Positions 36,282 through 48,504 are shown, counted from the stretch's first letter. The stretch: DNA of 64,000 nucleotides from Silene latifolia (GCF_048544455.1 NC_133532.1:16680948-16744947); one strand, 5' to 3'. The notes: generated from the letters alone by a model not told the origin. Program-made: numbers and translations.

Positions 36282-36782
36282 GGACTTCTGGCCACTTGTA
36301 CTTACAGAATATGATTATATTGTATTGATGAGACACTGTTAAATTATACACTCTTAAAACTTTGAACTTCAGGCTAAAGTTATAATGTGGACATATCCTC
36401 TCATCTCTGTAAAATAAATCTTTTGGAACTTCGAACCCAAAAGTATTGATATGCCTTTTTTCCAAAACTCATATATCTCTTATAACTAATACTTCTTTTG
36501 AGATACGGGAATCAAAACTTTAACGATAATCAAACAAAATAAAGTAAGTAATACTTTTTATGTATATGGAAGAAATTGTGCAAGAAAAACTTACCTTAAC
36601 TTACCTTGGATGATATAAGATAATACGAGGTGATTATCTGTGTATGGCTCGGTCATCTTAATTATTATGTCTTCCCCACTTACACCTTTCCTCTTGTTAA
36701 ATACTTAGAATTATTAGATTCAAAGAATACATGGTCGTTGTTAATTTCATGCTCAATTGGTTAGGGTTTCATGCTGATAACG

Positions 36783-36956
36783 TGTTGTGAAATAAAGAGA
36801 TGAGAGAAATTGGAGAGAAAATAAGGGAGACAAAACTTTATTCTTATTCCATTATGAGAGGTATATATACATATACAATGAGGTAGAGTTTTCATAAAAT
36901 AATACACTCTAGAATATTCCAAGATATGGACATCCATATAAGAATATTTCATAACA
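36783..36956 (-). mobile_element. Copia-type 5' LTR (intact)
   Basis: This 174-bp LTR has TGTTGTG...ATAACA ends and is flanked on the right by ATAAA, the same 5 bp found left of 29521. It lacks the DNA insertion seen in its partner. Confidence 0.8.
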
Positions 36957-37312
36957 ATAAAAATATAACATCATTAATTTCTCGGTAAAAAGAAAACTTT
37001 AATTAAAATACTCATTTAGTGACTTTTACAATTTTAATTTTTATTGCTCAAATTAAAATAAAGTGATGAAAAACATAAAAAATATGTGAATTATGAATCT
37101 AAAATCTATAAATAATACGGAGTACACTAAACAGTAATTTTTTTATAAATACCGTGCATATATTGCATGGGATCTAAACTAGTTGGGTACTAATCAGAAT
37201 CTTTTATGAAGTTTTTTTTTTGGGAAAATGTAAGTTTCTCATTAGAAATCAATAAAGTCCCATACAATGCAAACTATTGGAGCCAAACTCCCAACACCAA
37301 TTGATCACACAT

Positions 37313-40300
37313 CTAAGCCTTAAGATACTCCACCCATTCCAAGGCTAGAGTATTCTTACTTTGAATATCACACTGACCTAGACGCATTTTAACATCACTT
37401 TGAACACTTGCTAGTACAACACAAGGCCTAACAACAGACTCTTCCACACGACACCTATTCCTACACTGCCATACATGATACAACAAACCAGACAAAATGA
37501 CAGCAATTACTTTCTTCCTGCAAGCAGCTTCCTGCCTTAACTCAGTCCACCAGTTGATGCAATTTTGCAAGGGAAGGGAAACCTTGCACCAGTCACTAAC
37601 TAGGTCCCTGCACTGTCTACTGAAAGGACATTCAAAGAACAAATGATTCACACTTTCCTCCTGCAACCCACACAGAAAACAAGAGTTACTCTGTATAATT
37701 CCCATTCTCAGTAGTCTGTCTTGAGTTAATAGACTTCTCTGAGCTAACAACCAACAGATAAACTGCTGCTTTGGGATCAGCCATTGATTCAGCATCCAAG
37801 GATACCAAGACACTTGCCCTACAGCAGGTTTAAGCCATTGATATCCCGCTGTTATAGTATAATGCTCCCCACTAGATAAATTAGATAAATAAGGTTTCAA
37901 TAGTTGCTTAACCTGACATATTTTCCGCCAAGCCCAGCTGCATCCAGACCCAGGAATATACTCCCACCAGGATGAGGATTTGATATATACAGCATGTACC
38001 CATCTTACCCATAAATGATCTTCCTTGTTTGCCACCCATCAGGCATACTTTCCCACCGTGGCCAGGTTCCAAACATGAAAATCCTTCAATCCCAATCCCC
38101 CTTGTTTCCTAGGTTGACAGATGTTGGCCCAGGAACCAAGAGCTGGGCTCTCCTTTTGATCAGCTCCATGCCACAAATACCTCCTGCATATAGCTTCTAT
38201 TTTTGAAATCACCATTTTTGGAAGAATGAAGATCCTAGACCAGTAGCCATGGAGGGTGCTTAGAACTGCCTTGATAAGCACCAATCTACCAGCATAAGAA
38301 AGCTTCCTGGATCCCATCCCTCTAATTCTATCCACCACTTTATCAATTAAACATTGACAGTCCTGCACAGAGAGCCTCTTTGGAGACACAGTGACCCCAA
38401 GATAAGAGAATGACACTGTCCCTCTTTTCATGCCAGTGATCAATTCAACTTCCCTGAGAGTATGTTCCTCCATTCGGTTACAATAAACACTAGATTTGCT
38501 TTTATTCATGGTAAGCCCTGTAGCTTTAGAGAACATAGAAAAAGCATTCATCAGTAGCTCAATAGAACCTCTATCCCCTCTACAAAACAAGATTAAATCA
38601 TCAGCAAAACATAAATGAGACAGCTGAATCCTGTTACATAAAGGATGAAATCTAAACAAGTGATGCTTCTGAACCACCAAGAGAATTCTACTCAGATACT
38701 CAAGGCAAATGGTAAACAGCAGAGGGGAGAGGGGATCCCCTTGCCTAAGCCCCCTCTTGCCTTTGAAGAATCCAAAAATCTCCCCATTGAGGGAGATAGA
38801 ATAAGAGGTGGTTGAAATGCACTCTTTCACAATTTTGCAGATATGTATAGGGAACCCCAAAGCATCTAACATGTCCCCAACAAAAGCCAATTCCACTGAA
38901 TCATAGGCTTTTTGAAGGTCAATCTTCATCATTGCTCTGGGTGAGCAACTCTTCCTCTTATACAGCTTGATTAAATCCTGACAAATTAGAATGTTGCCCA
39001 CAATGTCTCTCCCTTTAATAAAAGCACCTTGAGACTGGCTTATAATATCTGGCAGCACCTGTCCCATTCTTCCACACAACACTTTAGAGACACACTTATA
39101 AACTGTATTGCAGCAGGCAATGAGCCTGAATTGCAACACAGACTCAGGCATAGCAACCTTAGGAATTAATGTGAGAATAGTATTACTGCACTGTTTCAAG
39201 AGCTTGCCAGACCTGAACACATTCTGGACAGCATTAATGATATCCCCCCAACTATCTCCCAATTGTCTTTGAAGAACTGGCTACTATAGCCATCTGGGCC
39301 AGGAGCCTTGTTCCCAGGAATGGAGAACATGGCCTCCTTTATTTCAGCACCGATGTGAGGCGTCGATGCAAAGACAATGAGCGGGCGTGAGACAGTTACC
39401 ATGCTGGACAATCTTTCTGTTTATAGGTCTAACTGCTTGGGATGTACCCAGCAGGGATATATAATAGTCCTCAAAAGCATTTTGAATCTTCTCAGGACTA
39501 CTACACATCAAACCATTCATATCTTTGACTTGGAACACCCTATTTTTAGACCTCCTACTCTTTATACTGGCATGAAAGTAAGCAGAGTTACAGTCACCCA
39601 TTTGCATCCAATCAACCTTAGCTTTTTGTCTCAAAAATTGATCTCTTGCTTTTTGCAGATTCACCACCTCCAATGCATAAATTTTTTCAGCCTGATTCAA
39701 CTCCACATTAAGGGGGTCCTTGCTAAGACCTTCTTGACATTGAGCCAAGGCAATCTCAGCAAGGTGGGTGAGGTTTTCAATATCCCCAACTGCTCCCTAT
39801 TCAATTTTCTAAAACCACCCTTTAAGGCTTTCAATTTCCAAGCCACCTTATACATAGGAGAACCAAAAACCTGTTGATTCCACCCATTTCTCACAACCTC
39901 CTTATAGTCAGGTGCAGAGGCCCACATATTATAATATTTGAAAGAATACCCAGTCCTATGCCTCTCCATTTCAAGCCTAATGATGGTAGGGCAATGATCA
40001 AAGACACCTTCAGGCAAGAAATGTGAATAACTATCAGGGAAGTCAGCAAGCCACTCATCATTGATGAGGACTCTATCCAATCTGCTGCAAAATTTTGACC
40101 CTACTTCATGCTTATTTGTCCAGGTGTAAAAAGCACCCTTTGCACCCAAATCATACAATTGACAATCCTGAGTAACCTAAAGGAGAGGTCTCATCTCAGC
40201 ATTAGTGACAGGAGCCCCTCCAACTCGTTCATTAGCAGCCAAAATAGCATTAAAATCACCTCCCACCATCCAAGGCCCTGTAAGTCTTGCAGAATATGAA

Positions 40301-40686
40301 CGAAGACTAGCCCATAAAGGCTCCCTTTCAGCAAGCTTGTTCAATCCATACACAACAGTAAACCAAAATCTGTTCCTTCTGGCCTTATCAAAAACTTCTG
40401 AGTGAATACACTGAACTTGGATGTCAAGTACAGTAACATCATACAGACTAGGATCCCAAAGTAACCAAATTCTACCCCCACGATGCAGGCTAGAATTAGT
40501 ACAAATTGACCAAGTATCACATAGTACATTCCTTACATTATTCCCATTATTTGCTTTTATTTTTGTTTCAAACAAACCACATAAACCTACATTATTCCTA
40601 CCTAACAAGCGTTTTATTTCTTGTTGCTTATTAGGCTTATTCATGCCCCTTACATTCCAGAGACCAATACTACCCATATTGAGCAT
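37313..40686 (-). pseudogene. LINE ORF2: endonuclease, reverse transcriptase, zf-RVT
   Basis: It starts at MLNMGSIGLWNVRG (ATG at 40686 or 40677), overlapping the end of ORF1. The AP-endonuclease part shows WNVRG, ETK, GGDFNA, SRLDR and DHCP. The RT part (38039-39262) shows IDLQKAYDS, GLRQGDPLSP and FADD. A C-terminal CxxC...H...C zf-RVT region ends at 37313. Lesions are an amber codon at 40177-40179, one-base frameshifts near 39793, 39365 and 39250, and an opal codon at 38039-38041. An intact protein would nick the target and copy the element RNA at the nick. Confidence 0.9.
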
Positions 40687-41916
40687 TACTCTTACTAGTC
40701 TCCCCTTTTTCCACAACACGATTCTCCATAATTCCCAACCTAGTTTTCTGAATAGATTGAGTTAAGGACTCCATAAACGATAGACCACCAGGAGTAAAAG
40801 TTTTCTTTTCCCCTGTACCATGCTTGAGCAACCTAGTAAGCAATCTTCTGGGCATAGTGCTCTCCACTACTGGAGTATTAGAAACAATCACAGGTGTTTT
40901 GATTGTCAGAACACTCACAGGTGTGGAGGGAACAACAGGTTGCCTAGGTTTCTGACTACTTTTGGTGGAGCTTGAACTTCTTTGCACGAGGCTTGTTAAC
41001 CATCTTCCTAGGTTTCTAGACCTTTTGTGTCACAGGTTTTGCCCCATCTTTCCTCGATTTGACGAGATGACCCAACCCCTTACATTTGGAGCATGACAAA
41101 GGTAACCAATCATACTGCACTCTTGCTTTCTGGTTTTTTCCATTCTCATCCAGAAACAAGATCTGATCAGGAAATTGTTGTCTAATCTCAACCTCAATCA
41201 TGACCCTGGCAAACCCTAGAAAATTTTTGTGCAGCGTATTCTCATCACAGCGAATGAACCTACCCACTACACTACTCAATTTTTTCAGGCTTGTCAGACC
41301 CCAAAACTTCACATCCAGATCATACAGTTTCATCCAAATTGGGATACATTTAACATCATGCTTACCCAACTCCGTATCAGGTTTCCACTCATTAACAATG
41401 ACAGGTTTATTGTCAAAGAGTAGATGACCATTATTAAGGACAAATTGTTGCTGTTCTTTCATTTTAAATCGGACCAAAAAGATCTCATTCGACATAAACG
41501 AGATCTTATCAATCCCCTGAGCCTACCAAACCCTCTTAACAAAACCAGTAAGGACAGAACTAGGAGGGTTTGCACCCAGAACGTAACAAAAAGACAGAGG
41601 AGGACCAAAACTTAAGCTCACCATCCACATCTTCACGCGTAAGCTGAATTGTAGGCTTGGTAACCACCGGAGTAGCCCTAATCTGCTCATGTTCCTCCTG
41701 GTTCAGTTCCTCATGGTCAGGTTCCTCCTCTTCCAGGATAGACTCCAAGTCTCCATCAAACTCCTGCGAAGAGAATTCCAACTGACGATGATGCGACTTG
41801 CCTTTAATCTTTGTTTGATCACTAGATTGTCCATTATTTTGATTATTTTTGGTGTTTTTTTGCTTAGAAACGACGCTAATCTGAGGATTTTTGTTTGTTT
41901 TCCTGGTACGAGCCAT
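40670..41916 (-). pseudogene. LINE ORF1: DUF4283 RNA-binding protein with zinc knuckle
   Basis: It starts at MARTRKTNK (41916). An acidic N-terminus is followed by a DUF4283 domain (41016-41495) and a zinc knuckle CSKCKGLGHLVK in which the fourth ligand, normally Cys, is absent. A Ser/Pro/Thr-rich basic tail (40670-40987) ends it. A frameshift near 41590-41600, an amber codon at 41523-41525 and another frameshift or stop near 41016-41020 break the frame. ORF1 proteins of plant L1 elements bind the element RNA. Confidence 0.85.
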
Positions 41917-42039
41917 TGCTTGCGTAGAAAGAAAGCACCGCATAATTAGAGAGGAATTTCTCTCTCTAGATTCTCTCTCATCCTCTCTCACGCTAAACCA
42001 TTTTTATGCAATTTTTATTTTATCTTTTATGAAGTTTGC

Positions 42040-42597
42040 CTTGTATGAAATGGAATTTTTTGAATAATGGAAGTTATTTAGCAAACTAATTAGGGATTTA
42101 CCATCAATTTCAAACTATTTTGGCCCAATGGGTCCACGTCATCACTTTTATTTTATTTCCAGTTTTTATGTGAAGCCACTAATTTAAGGTCCCTACCGGC
42201 TTGTATCCCTACCATTTTGTAGTACCTACTGCAAGTTTTAGAAAAATACCGAACATGTGAAGCCGCCAAGGTCCCTAGCGGCTCTACATTTTGTCATCTT
42301 TCAAATATACTTTAAGCCAGCAACTCTTCAACTTTAGTAGAATAGATTTGTTATTGTGTTTAACGCTAAGATTCTTAGCGGATTTCATGCCAACAAAAAG
42401 AATTTGCAGTTGGTACTACAAAAATGGTATGGATACAAGTTGATATAGATCTTAGCGGCTTCACATAAAAACTCGAAAATAAAATAAAAGTGATAACGTG
42501 GACCCATTAGGCCAAAATAGTTTGAAATAGAACCTAAATCCCTAATTAGTTTGCTAAATAACCACCATTATCCAAAAAATTCTATTAAATGACCTCT
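42040..42597. mobile_element. Foldback (MULE-like) element with about 200-bp arms
   Basis: Long inverted arms (about 42040-42240 and 42400-42597) share GGAATTTTTTGAATAATGG-like outer sequence, TTAGCAAACTAATTAGGGAT and GTCCACGTCATCACTTTTAT. Several AGCGGC/GCCGCT motifs lie at the inner side. The exact ends and TSD are obscured by the LINE insertion at the left boundary. It has no ORF. Confidence 0.65.
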
Positions 42598-42724
42598 AGA
42601 AGAGTCATCCAACTACCTAATCCCGCATGAGTGACCCTTACCAATCATGTCAATTACGGGATGCCGAGGAGGACCGGGGAGTTGGTGAAAGTTAATGGCC
42701 ATTAGATAACTAAGAATTACACCA

Positions 42725-43358
42725 ATGAGGGACAAGAATGGGATTATGGGGATAGTGAGTGCTCCGACCCAGAGGAAAGCAGTGAGGAGGAAGATGTCCA
42801 AATCAACCAAACCGTCGATGATAACGTCGGGGTCTCCACTTCCTGTATTAGACTACGCCGAGGGCCCCGCCAATCCACACCCCTATCCAACCCTAAATTC
42901 AACATCAATCCCCTCAACACCAACCCTCAACCTCGCACCAACACTACTCACCACAACAACATGACCAACTACACCAACCAAATTACAACTTCTTTGGCAT
43001 TGCGGATTTCCAAACTTAATGGCATGACATCTATTAAACCACAAGAAAAGCTTGTGATTATTCCCTTGAGGCTCTTGAGATCTCCTGAGCCAACCAAGCT
43101 TGTTATGCGGAGACTTAGGACATGGTGGTGGTGAACAATGAAATGATTCGGGTGATTAGAAACCCCTCTTACCAAACCCACTTCACGGCTCTTTATAACC
43201 AATCCCAATTGTGGAGCCATAATGGGTCCCTACAAAGTAACCATGCTGTGATCCTCGCCCAATTTGAGCAAATACGGCTCAATTCACACAACTACTTCCA
43301 ATTCGGGTATCAACAAAATTCCGACAACCCGGCCCCTCATCATAGGGCCATTGGGTAG
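42725..43358 (+). pseudogene. Remnant of Athila env-like ORF (C-terminal part)
   Basis: A continuous reading with stops can be followed: an acidic stretch (ECSDPEESSEEEDV), an Asn/Thr/Pro-rich part, then a segment ending ILAQFEQIRLNSHNYFQFGY and a stop near 43358. It carries at least four in-frame stops (two TAA, one TGA, one TAG between about 43018 and 43113). It sits in the same position relative to the 3' non-coding region as 6080-7816 does in the other element. Confidence 0.55.
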
Positions 43359-46161
43359 AAGTAAAGGACAAGTCTTTGTGCATTGTATACTTCCATCTTT
43401 GCTCCTTTTAGCTCACTTTGGGTCGTGTTCATTTTATTAGTGTTTATCTCTTGATTTTGGTTCGGTCTTACCGTGTTCTTAAATGATTTTCTTGAAGGAA
43501 TGAGTAGATGTAATCGTTAATTGCTCCCACATTTCAAAATCCAAACTCCCACTTAATCCAAATCTCCCCGCTAACCAAAACTAGTGTACTTTAGCTTAGT
43601 GTAGTATAACTTAGTACCTTATAGCTTAGTCTTGTTAGCCTAACTTCTTTATGCGTCCTTACATAAAAAGACATAAAAATTTAAAAATTGAAGATCACAA
43701 AAACACGTTCTTAATTTTCTACTCTTCAATTGCTTTCCTAAACAAAAAATAAATAAAACAAATTAATAAAAACAAAAAAAAAAATCAAAAACACGCATTT
43801 AATTTCAATTTTCTCCGTACGCTTTTAAGTGTAGGGAGGGAACTCCTATATTTAAAAGCACCAAAAGTACGTTATTATTCTTCAAAAAATCAAAAATTAC
43901 AAAAACATGTTTTAACTTTGAAAAATTTAGAAAAAGCAAAAATATGTTGATTTCATTTCTCCATCTACCCCTACATTAGTTACGTCGAGTACGATGTTAA
44001 TTTTAAATGTTGGGAGGAAAATATATACTCAAAAAATTACAAAAATTACAAAAATATTTGTGCATTTTTAAATTACAAAAATTCCAAAAATACGTCATTC
44101 CTTTGTTTAAAAACTCAAAAAACACAAAAAAAAAATTGAATAACATGCATTATATATATGGTGTTTTATCTAATAAAGCATGTAGGCACAGATGAAGCAT
44201 CGGAAACAAGGGAGCTAGAAAACCCGCTTGGTATACTCTTTCATATCTCTTCTCCCTTTTCCATTCTTTTCTTTGCCATAATTGAGGAGGATGGACCTAT
44301 GTTGATGAGGATGTTTCATTTTGGAACTTGTTAGATGTGTGAATTGATGTGCTATTAGGATTAGTCATTTCATGCTAGGTAGAAAACATGTCACGATTGT
44401 ATATATTTGCATTCACGTAGCATGTATATGTTTGTTTAGTTGCATTCCATATGTTGCATTTTGTTTGTAAATAAATGGTCTAGGAAGTCTAAATGCGGAG
44501 AATGTAAGCCATCAATGAGAATACTTGTCTCCATCGTGTTTCGTCCTTTCTGACAGCTCACGTCTTAGTAATAATTGTTTTTTTGGGAAACGTGATAGAC
44601 ACCGAGTCTCGACCGCCTTGTGAGAGACAAACCAAGCCTAAACTCGACCTAGGGCTGATACAACTACATAAATGGTGAGATTAGAGCCTCATATGGGTCG
44701 GCCCGTCCATAACCGACCCTTTCTTAGGTTGTGAGTAGGTCTTCTCGCTTGGGGTGCTACATAACCACGCACAAGTGTGGCTTTCATTCCTTAAATCATA
44801 GCGATGTTTATTTTTGTGCACGTGTTTTGAAGCAAACTTGCTTGTTTCATGTTTCTCATATTGCCAAATAAACCTATGTTTTTACCCTTTAGAGTAGGGC
44901 AAATTTTGTTTATCCCCTTTGAGCCTTAGCCTTTCCTTAGCTTTGCCATACCTACACATTGAACTACATTCCAGAAATAACTATACTTGATCAAGAAAGT
45001 TGTCATAGTGTTTCTGGCTGCATGTGAATGGGGGTTGAGTCCTAAGTTGTTAGAAATTGAGCTTAATTTGCAAAGAGTTGAAACAATTTTGTTAATTTGG
45101 TGAAGTTGTGTTGAATAAGAGGTTTTATAAAAGAAGAAAAAGAAAAGAAGAAAAATGAAAAGAAAAAGAAGAGAAAAGTCTTGTATGAGTTGTTTTTGTT
45201 GAAGAAAAAGCCAACGTAACACCCCTTATACATCATAAAAGGGGTAGAAAAAGGCGTTGCTAAATAAGGGTAAAATGATATTTTTTCAAGTGAGTTAGAC
45301 TTTCAAAGAATGTTTGAATTTCGGCAATTGCTCATTTGTTGTGATTAGGTTGGGTTTGAATGGAATTTTGACAACTTCTTGGCATTTAACTCCACATATC
45401 CATAATGGTGCTTACGCCAATCCACTTTCACCTTGCCTTAGCCTCGTTATAACCCATTTTCTTAAGTAAGTGTGCATTTACCATCTTTTTGCATCTCTTA
45501 CATGGTTATAGGATGGAATACCACATTAGATTGCTGGCACCTTTTCGCGAGTTGTAGCAGGTGAGTGATTTGGTCCGATTATGTACAATAATTACTCGTT
45601 CTTTAATTGTGTGATGAGCGAAAACCGTGAGGAAATCGTTGCTCTAGGTTTCCCATAGTCTCGGGCTAGTTGTTGTCGAATCTTGTATTAGTCTTGTAAA
45701 TCTTGTGAGTCACGTTGCGTTAGTTCTTCTTTTTTCCTCGTCCTTGAATTTGTTTCTTGAGCATGTTTTATTATTACTATAGACTGCTTGAGCTAGCATT
45801 AAGGGGTTGAGACCAATAGGGACTCTAAGACTGTATTCTCCACTATAAGGCTTTCTTGGTTCGGTTTCAAAACCCTCCCACTTAGATGAGGCAAGTTGGT
45901 TCATTTTGATCGATTCATCCTAATATTTGATTTGGTATCTAAGTGCCTTGGTGAATCAAAATTTTGTAGCAAGACCTTACTTGCCTTGCAATAAGGCATT
46001 TTCCCTCATAAGTGCCAAATTGTGAGATGAACGGGTTACGGATGAAGCTAAACCCGATTCAGATTTTATAATAAAATTTCTTGGCTATTAATTCATGATT
46101 AAGGGTCGTATCATTCCATTTTCTTGTTAGAGGGCGAACAAGGGTTTAAGTGTGGGGATGT
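43359..46161 (+). other. Athila #2 3' non-coding region and PPT
   Basis: This AT-rich region has repeated AAAAATTACAAAAA-like segments and purine tracts (TGTAGGGAGGGAAC near 43832; GTTGGGAGGAAAA near 44010). The true PPT, AAGTGTGGGGATG, precedes 46162. A CT/AG-rich stretch lies at 45120-45175. No gene is supported. Confidence 0.6.
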
Positions 46162-46544
46162 TGATATAACTCCATTTTACTAGTACTCTTAGACCCTTTT
46201 TACCCCTTGGCTCATGCAACATGTAGTTATTTTAAGTGCATTCTAGTATGAATAACTCCCTTATTCCCGACTCGTATTTTGAGTATAGTTCGAGGTCTTT
46301 CTACCTTTTGCTTTACGTTTTTCTTAGGAGGACAAGAGTGGGGCACAAGGCGGAGTATAAGAGCCAAAGTCATCAAGCCAAACGAAGTGAAAAAGCAGTC
46401 AAACAAGGACGAAAAAGCCAGGAAACATTTTGGAGCTGCAATTGAGCATTTCTACCATTTGGTGAAATTTCACCCGTCGGGAAAAAATTTCACCCTTCGC
46501 CAGTTTTTGTATTTTTGGCCATATTTTGTACCGGGCGACATTTT

Positions 46545-47788
46545 TGATAAAAGTTATTTTCAGTCGTTGACCTATCAAAATAAATCTTATTCTCAACTAA
46601 CTAGTAGCTAGCAGTAAGAAAGGGTCGAATCCACAGGGAGACGAGGTAATTAATCTAGTTTATTTATATTTAAATTTGTCTTAAAGGTAACCAACTTCTT
46701 GAAGGTTTGGTTGATTTCTAAAACTAATTGCGAGGCAAATAAAACGAATTCAAATATATTAAAAGACTATAGGGATCAGGTTCACTAGGTAGTCATCCAA
46801 GGGTGAGATTTAATTCATTGGTTGGGCAATTTATATTGTTGAAAGTCATACGATCGGTCAATTCTAATATGTCTTTTTAGATCTAAACTTAACATGCGAT
46901 CGCTATTATTAAGCCAGTCTAATTCAGTTATTGAGGTCTATACTAGTCTTAACCCGGTCGGTGAAAATCCTAATTTGCAAGACTAATTAACCAATTCTGA
47001 TCAGTAATTAATTAATTGGATGTAAGACAATAATTGAACGACAATCAAGAGCAATTTAACAATCAATTCATTAATTAACCCTTTTCTAACAACCTAGATC
47101 CCAATTCACCTTAGATTAGAGGTTTAACTACGCATACTAGAAAGAATAACAACAACAATAATAATAGAAGACATAATTGAAGGCATAACAGATGAATAAC
47201 GAATACTAAAAGAGAATTGTATGAATACCGTAGTAAATTAAGGATGAACAAAGTCTAGATCCGAAAGTAATAGCAATAAAACTAAACTAAGGTTTTTAAG
47301 AGAGATTTTATTGTATAGTAGCGTAATAATTAGGTAAAATAAAGCGTAAAAATAACATAGCGTGCAAATTGGGTATTTATAGTAAAACATAACTGACTTA
47401 AGGAAATTGCGGAAAAAACCTGAAACTAAAGTGTACTCGATCGAGCCTGAGTGTACTCGATCGAGTACATTCTCAGTTGATCGAGTCTGCGTGGGCTTGA
47501 TCGAGAACTCATCCTGTGTTCAGCTCTTTTCTTTGTGTTGTCTTTTTAACTTCTCTTCCTTTATTCTTCAGATTCCCGTGTCATACTCCGTTTATTCCTT
47601 CATGCCCACTCCGCGGTGCTCACTTCATTCCTTTGCTCCACAAATGCATCATTCCTACATTAAACATCGAATAGCGGAAGTATCGACATTCTAGCATAAA
47701 ACGCATGTAATTAATATAAACTAGCACGATAACCGTATCAAAAGTAACTAAGGGAAGACATAAATATGTATATAATAATGATTCATCA
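46545..47788 (-). mobile_element. Solo LTR with 5-bp TSD
   Basis: The 1244-bp sequence begins TGATAAAAG and ends ATTCATCA, and is flanked by ATTTT on both sides (46540-46544 and 47789-47793). A minus-strand TATA box (47373-47382) shows the orientation. Four copies of a (CT)CGATCGAG motif lie at 47434-47508, upstream of the TATA. The rest of the parent element is gone, as expected after LTR-LTR recombination. Confidence 0.88.
47434..47508. repeat. CTCGATCGAG repeats in solo LTR U3
   Basis: Two perfect (TACTCGATCGAG at 47434-47445 and 47454-47465) and two half-conserved (TTGATCGAG at about 47477 and 47497) copies lie about 55-125 bp upstream of the minus-strand TATA box. Confidence 0.75.
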
Positions 47789-48077
47789 ATTTTCACCCGC
47801 CCGGATCCGCATACCTTGTAACTTTTGGGCTTTGTTTTGACCTCCATATAAATAGCCTAACACCGAGAATTAAAATTTAAGTTTTAGTTTGGGAGAATTT
47901 CTAGGGTTGTTTAGAAAGAAATCTTTAGTTTATTATAATTTTTCTTAATCAAAGCACTAATCTTTCCCTAATTATAGCTTAATTACTCTTTAGTTTATGC
48001 TAGATCTACTCTTTCCATTAGTTTACGTTTAGTTATTGGGTTGTAAATTGAATATTTGAAGAGATTTATCTTCCTTA

Positions 48078-48504
48078 GAGCTTCCCCAACGATGCGGATG
48101 ACTCTCAGCGAAAAATTGAGGATGTGAAAAGTGGGGCTTCCAACCATGAGGATGTGGCCTCATATTAACGGGGAAGAAAGAGCTCCACTGTTTGTAGAGG
48201 AACAAAACGCTGCGCGAAGAGGGCCCACTTGCATCAAATTGCATTCCACACCATACTTCTACAACTTGCATTTAATTGAAACACAATGACACGTATCAAA
48301 AAGTGGGTATTTGAGCAATATTTTAATCGGTGGGATAGGTTAAAGTAAGAGAGATAAATAATAAAAGAGATTGAGATGAGGAATAAGGGTAAATTATGAT
48401 TGGAGGAGTAAAATTGAAAAGTTGAGGAATAATGAGGTTGATGAGTAAGAAGTGATAAGAGAGAGTGAGATGAGGAGAAGAAAAACTCATGGTTGGAGAT
48501 GGTC
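48078..48504. mobile_element. Tourist-like (PIF/Harbinger) MITE
   Basis: The ends are GAGCTTCCCCAAC at the left and, inverted, GACCATCTCCAAC at the right. Both flanks carry TTA (48075-48077 and 48505-48507), the target duplication of PIF/Harbinger elements. It is 427 bp with no ORF of note. Confidence 0.75.

Larger units (their letters stand above)
29521..36956 (-). mobile_element. Copia-type LTR retrotransposon, non-autonomous or decayed
   Basis: Short LTRs of about 174 bp (TGTTGTG...CATAACA) bound the element, and the 5-bp duplication ATAAA occurs on both outer sides (29516-29520 and 36957-36961). On the minus strand a purine tract (CCAAGGGGAAG, about 31134-31144) precedes the left LTR, so the left LTR is the 3' one. 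At the right LTR the inner sequence is CGTTATCAGCATGAAACCC in the PBS position. This is not the common initiator-Met PBS. Over 5 kb of interior contains no recognisable Gag, integrase or RT, so it is either heavily eroded or never coded. Small LTRs and this PPT favour Copia. Confidence 0.7.
29210..37182 (+). mobile_element. Non-autonomous Helitron split by a Copia-type element
   Basis: The 5' end is TCCCCTATTTACTAA at 29210, preceded by A. The 3' end is CTAG at 37179-37182, followed by T, with an imperfect hairpin CCGTGCATATATTGCATGG ending about 8 bases upstream. Both ends match the family seen in the cupin intron. Taking out the Copia-type insertion (29521-36956) and one 5-bp TSD leaves about 530 bp. 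Confidence 0.6.
37215..42021 (-). mobile_element. Full-length but broken L1-type LINE
   Basis: A 4.8 kb element is flanked by a perfect 16-bp duplication ATCTTTTATGAAGTTT (37199-37214 and 42022-42037). Its A-tail is a T run at 37212-37221 on the plus strand. ORF1 (DUF4283 plus zinc knuckle) and ORF2 (endonuclease, RT, C-terminal zinc-binding domain) are both on the minus strand and both interrupted. The presence of both termini shows that insertion was full length and decay came later. Confidence 0.92.
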
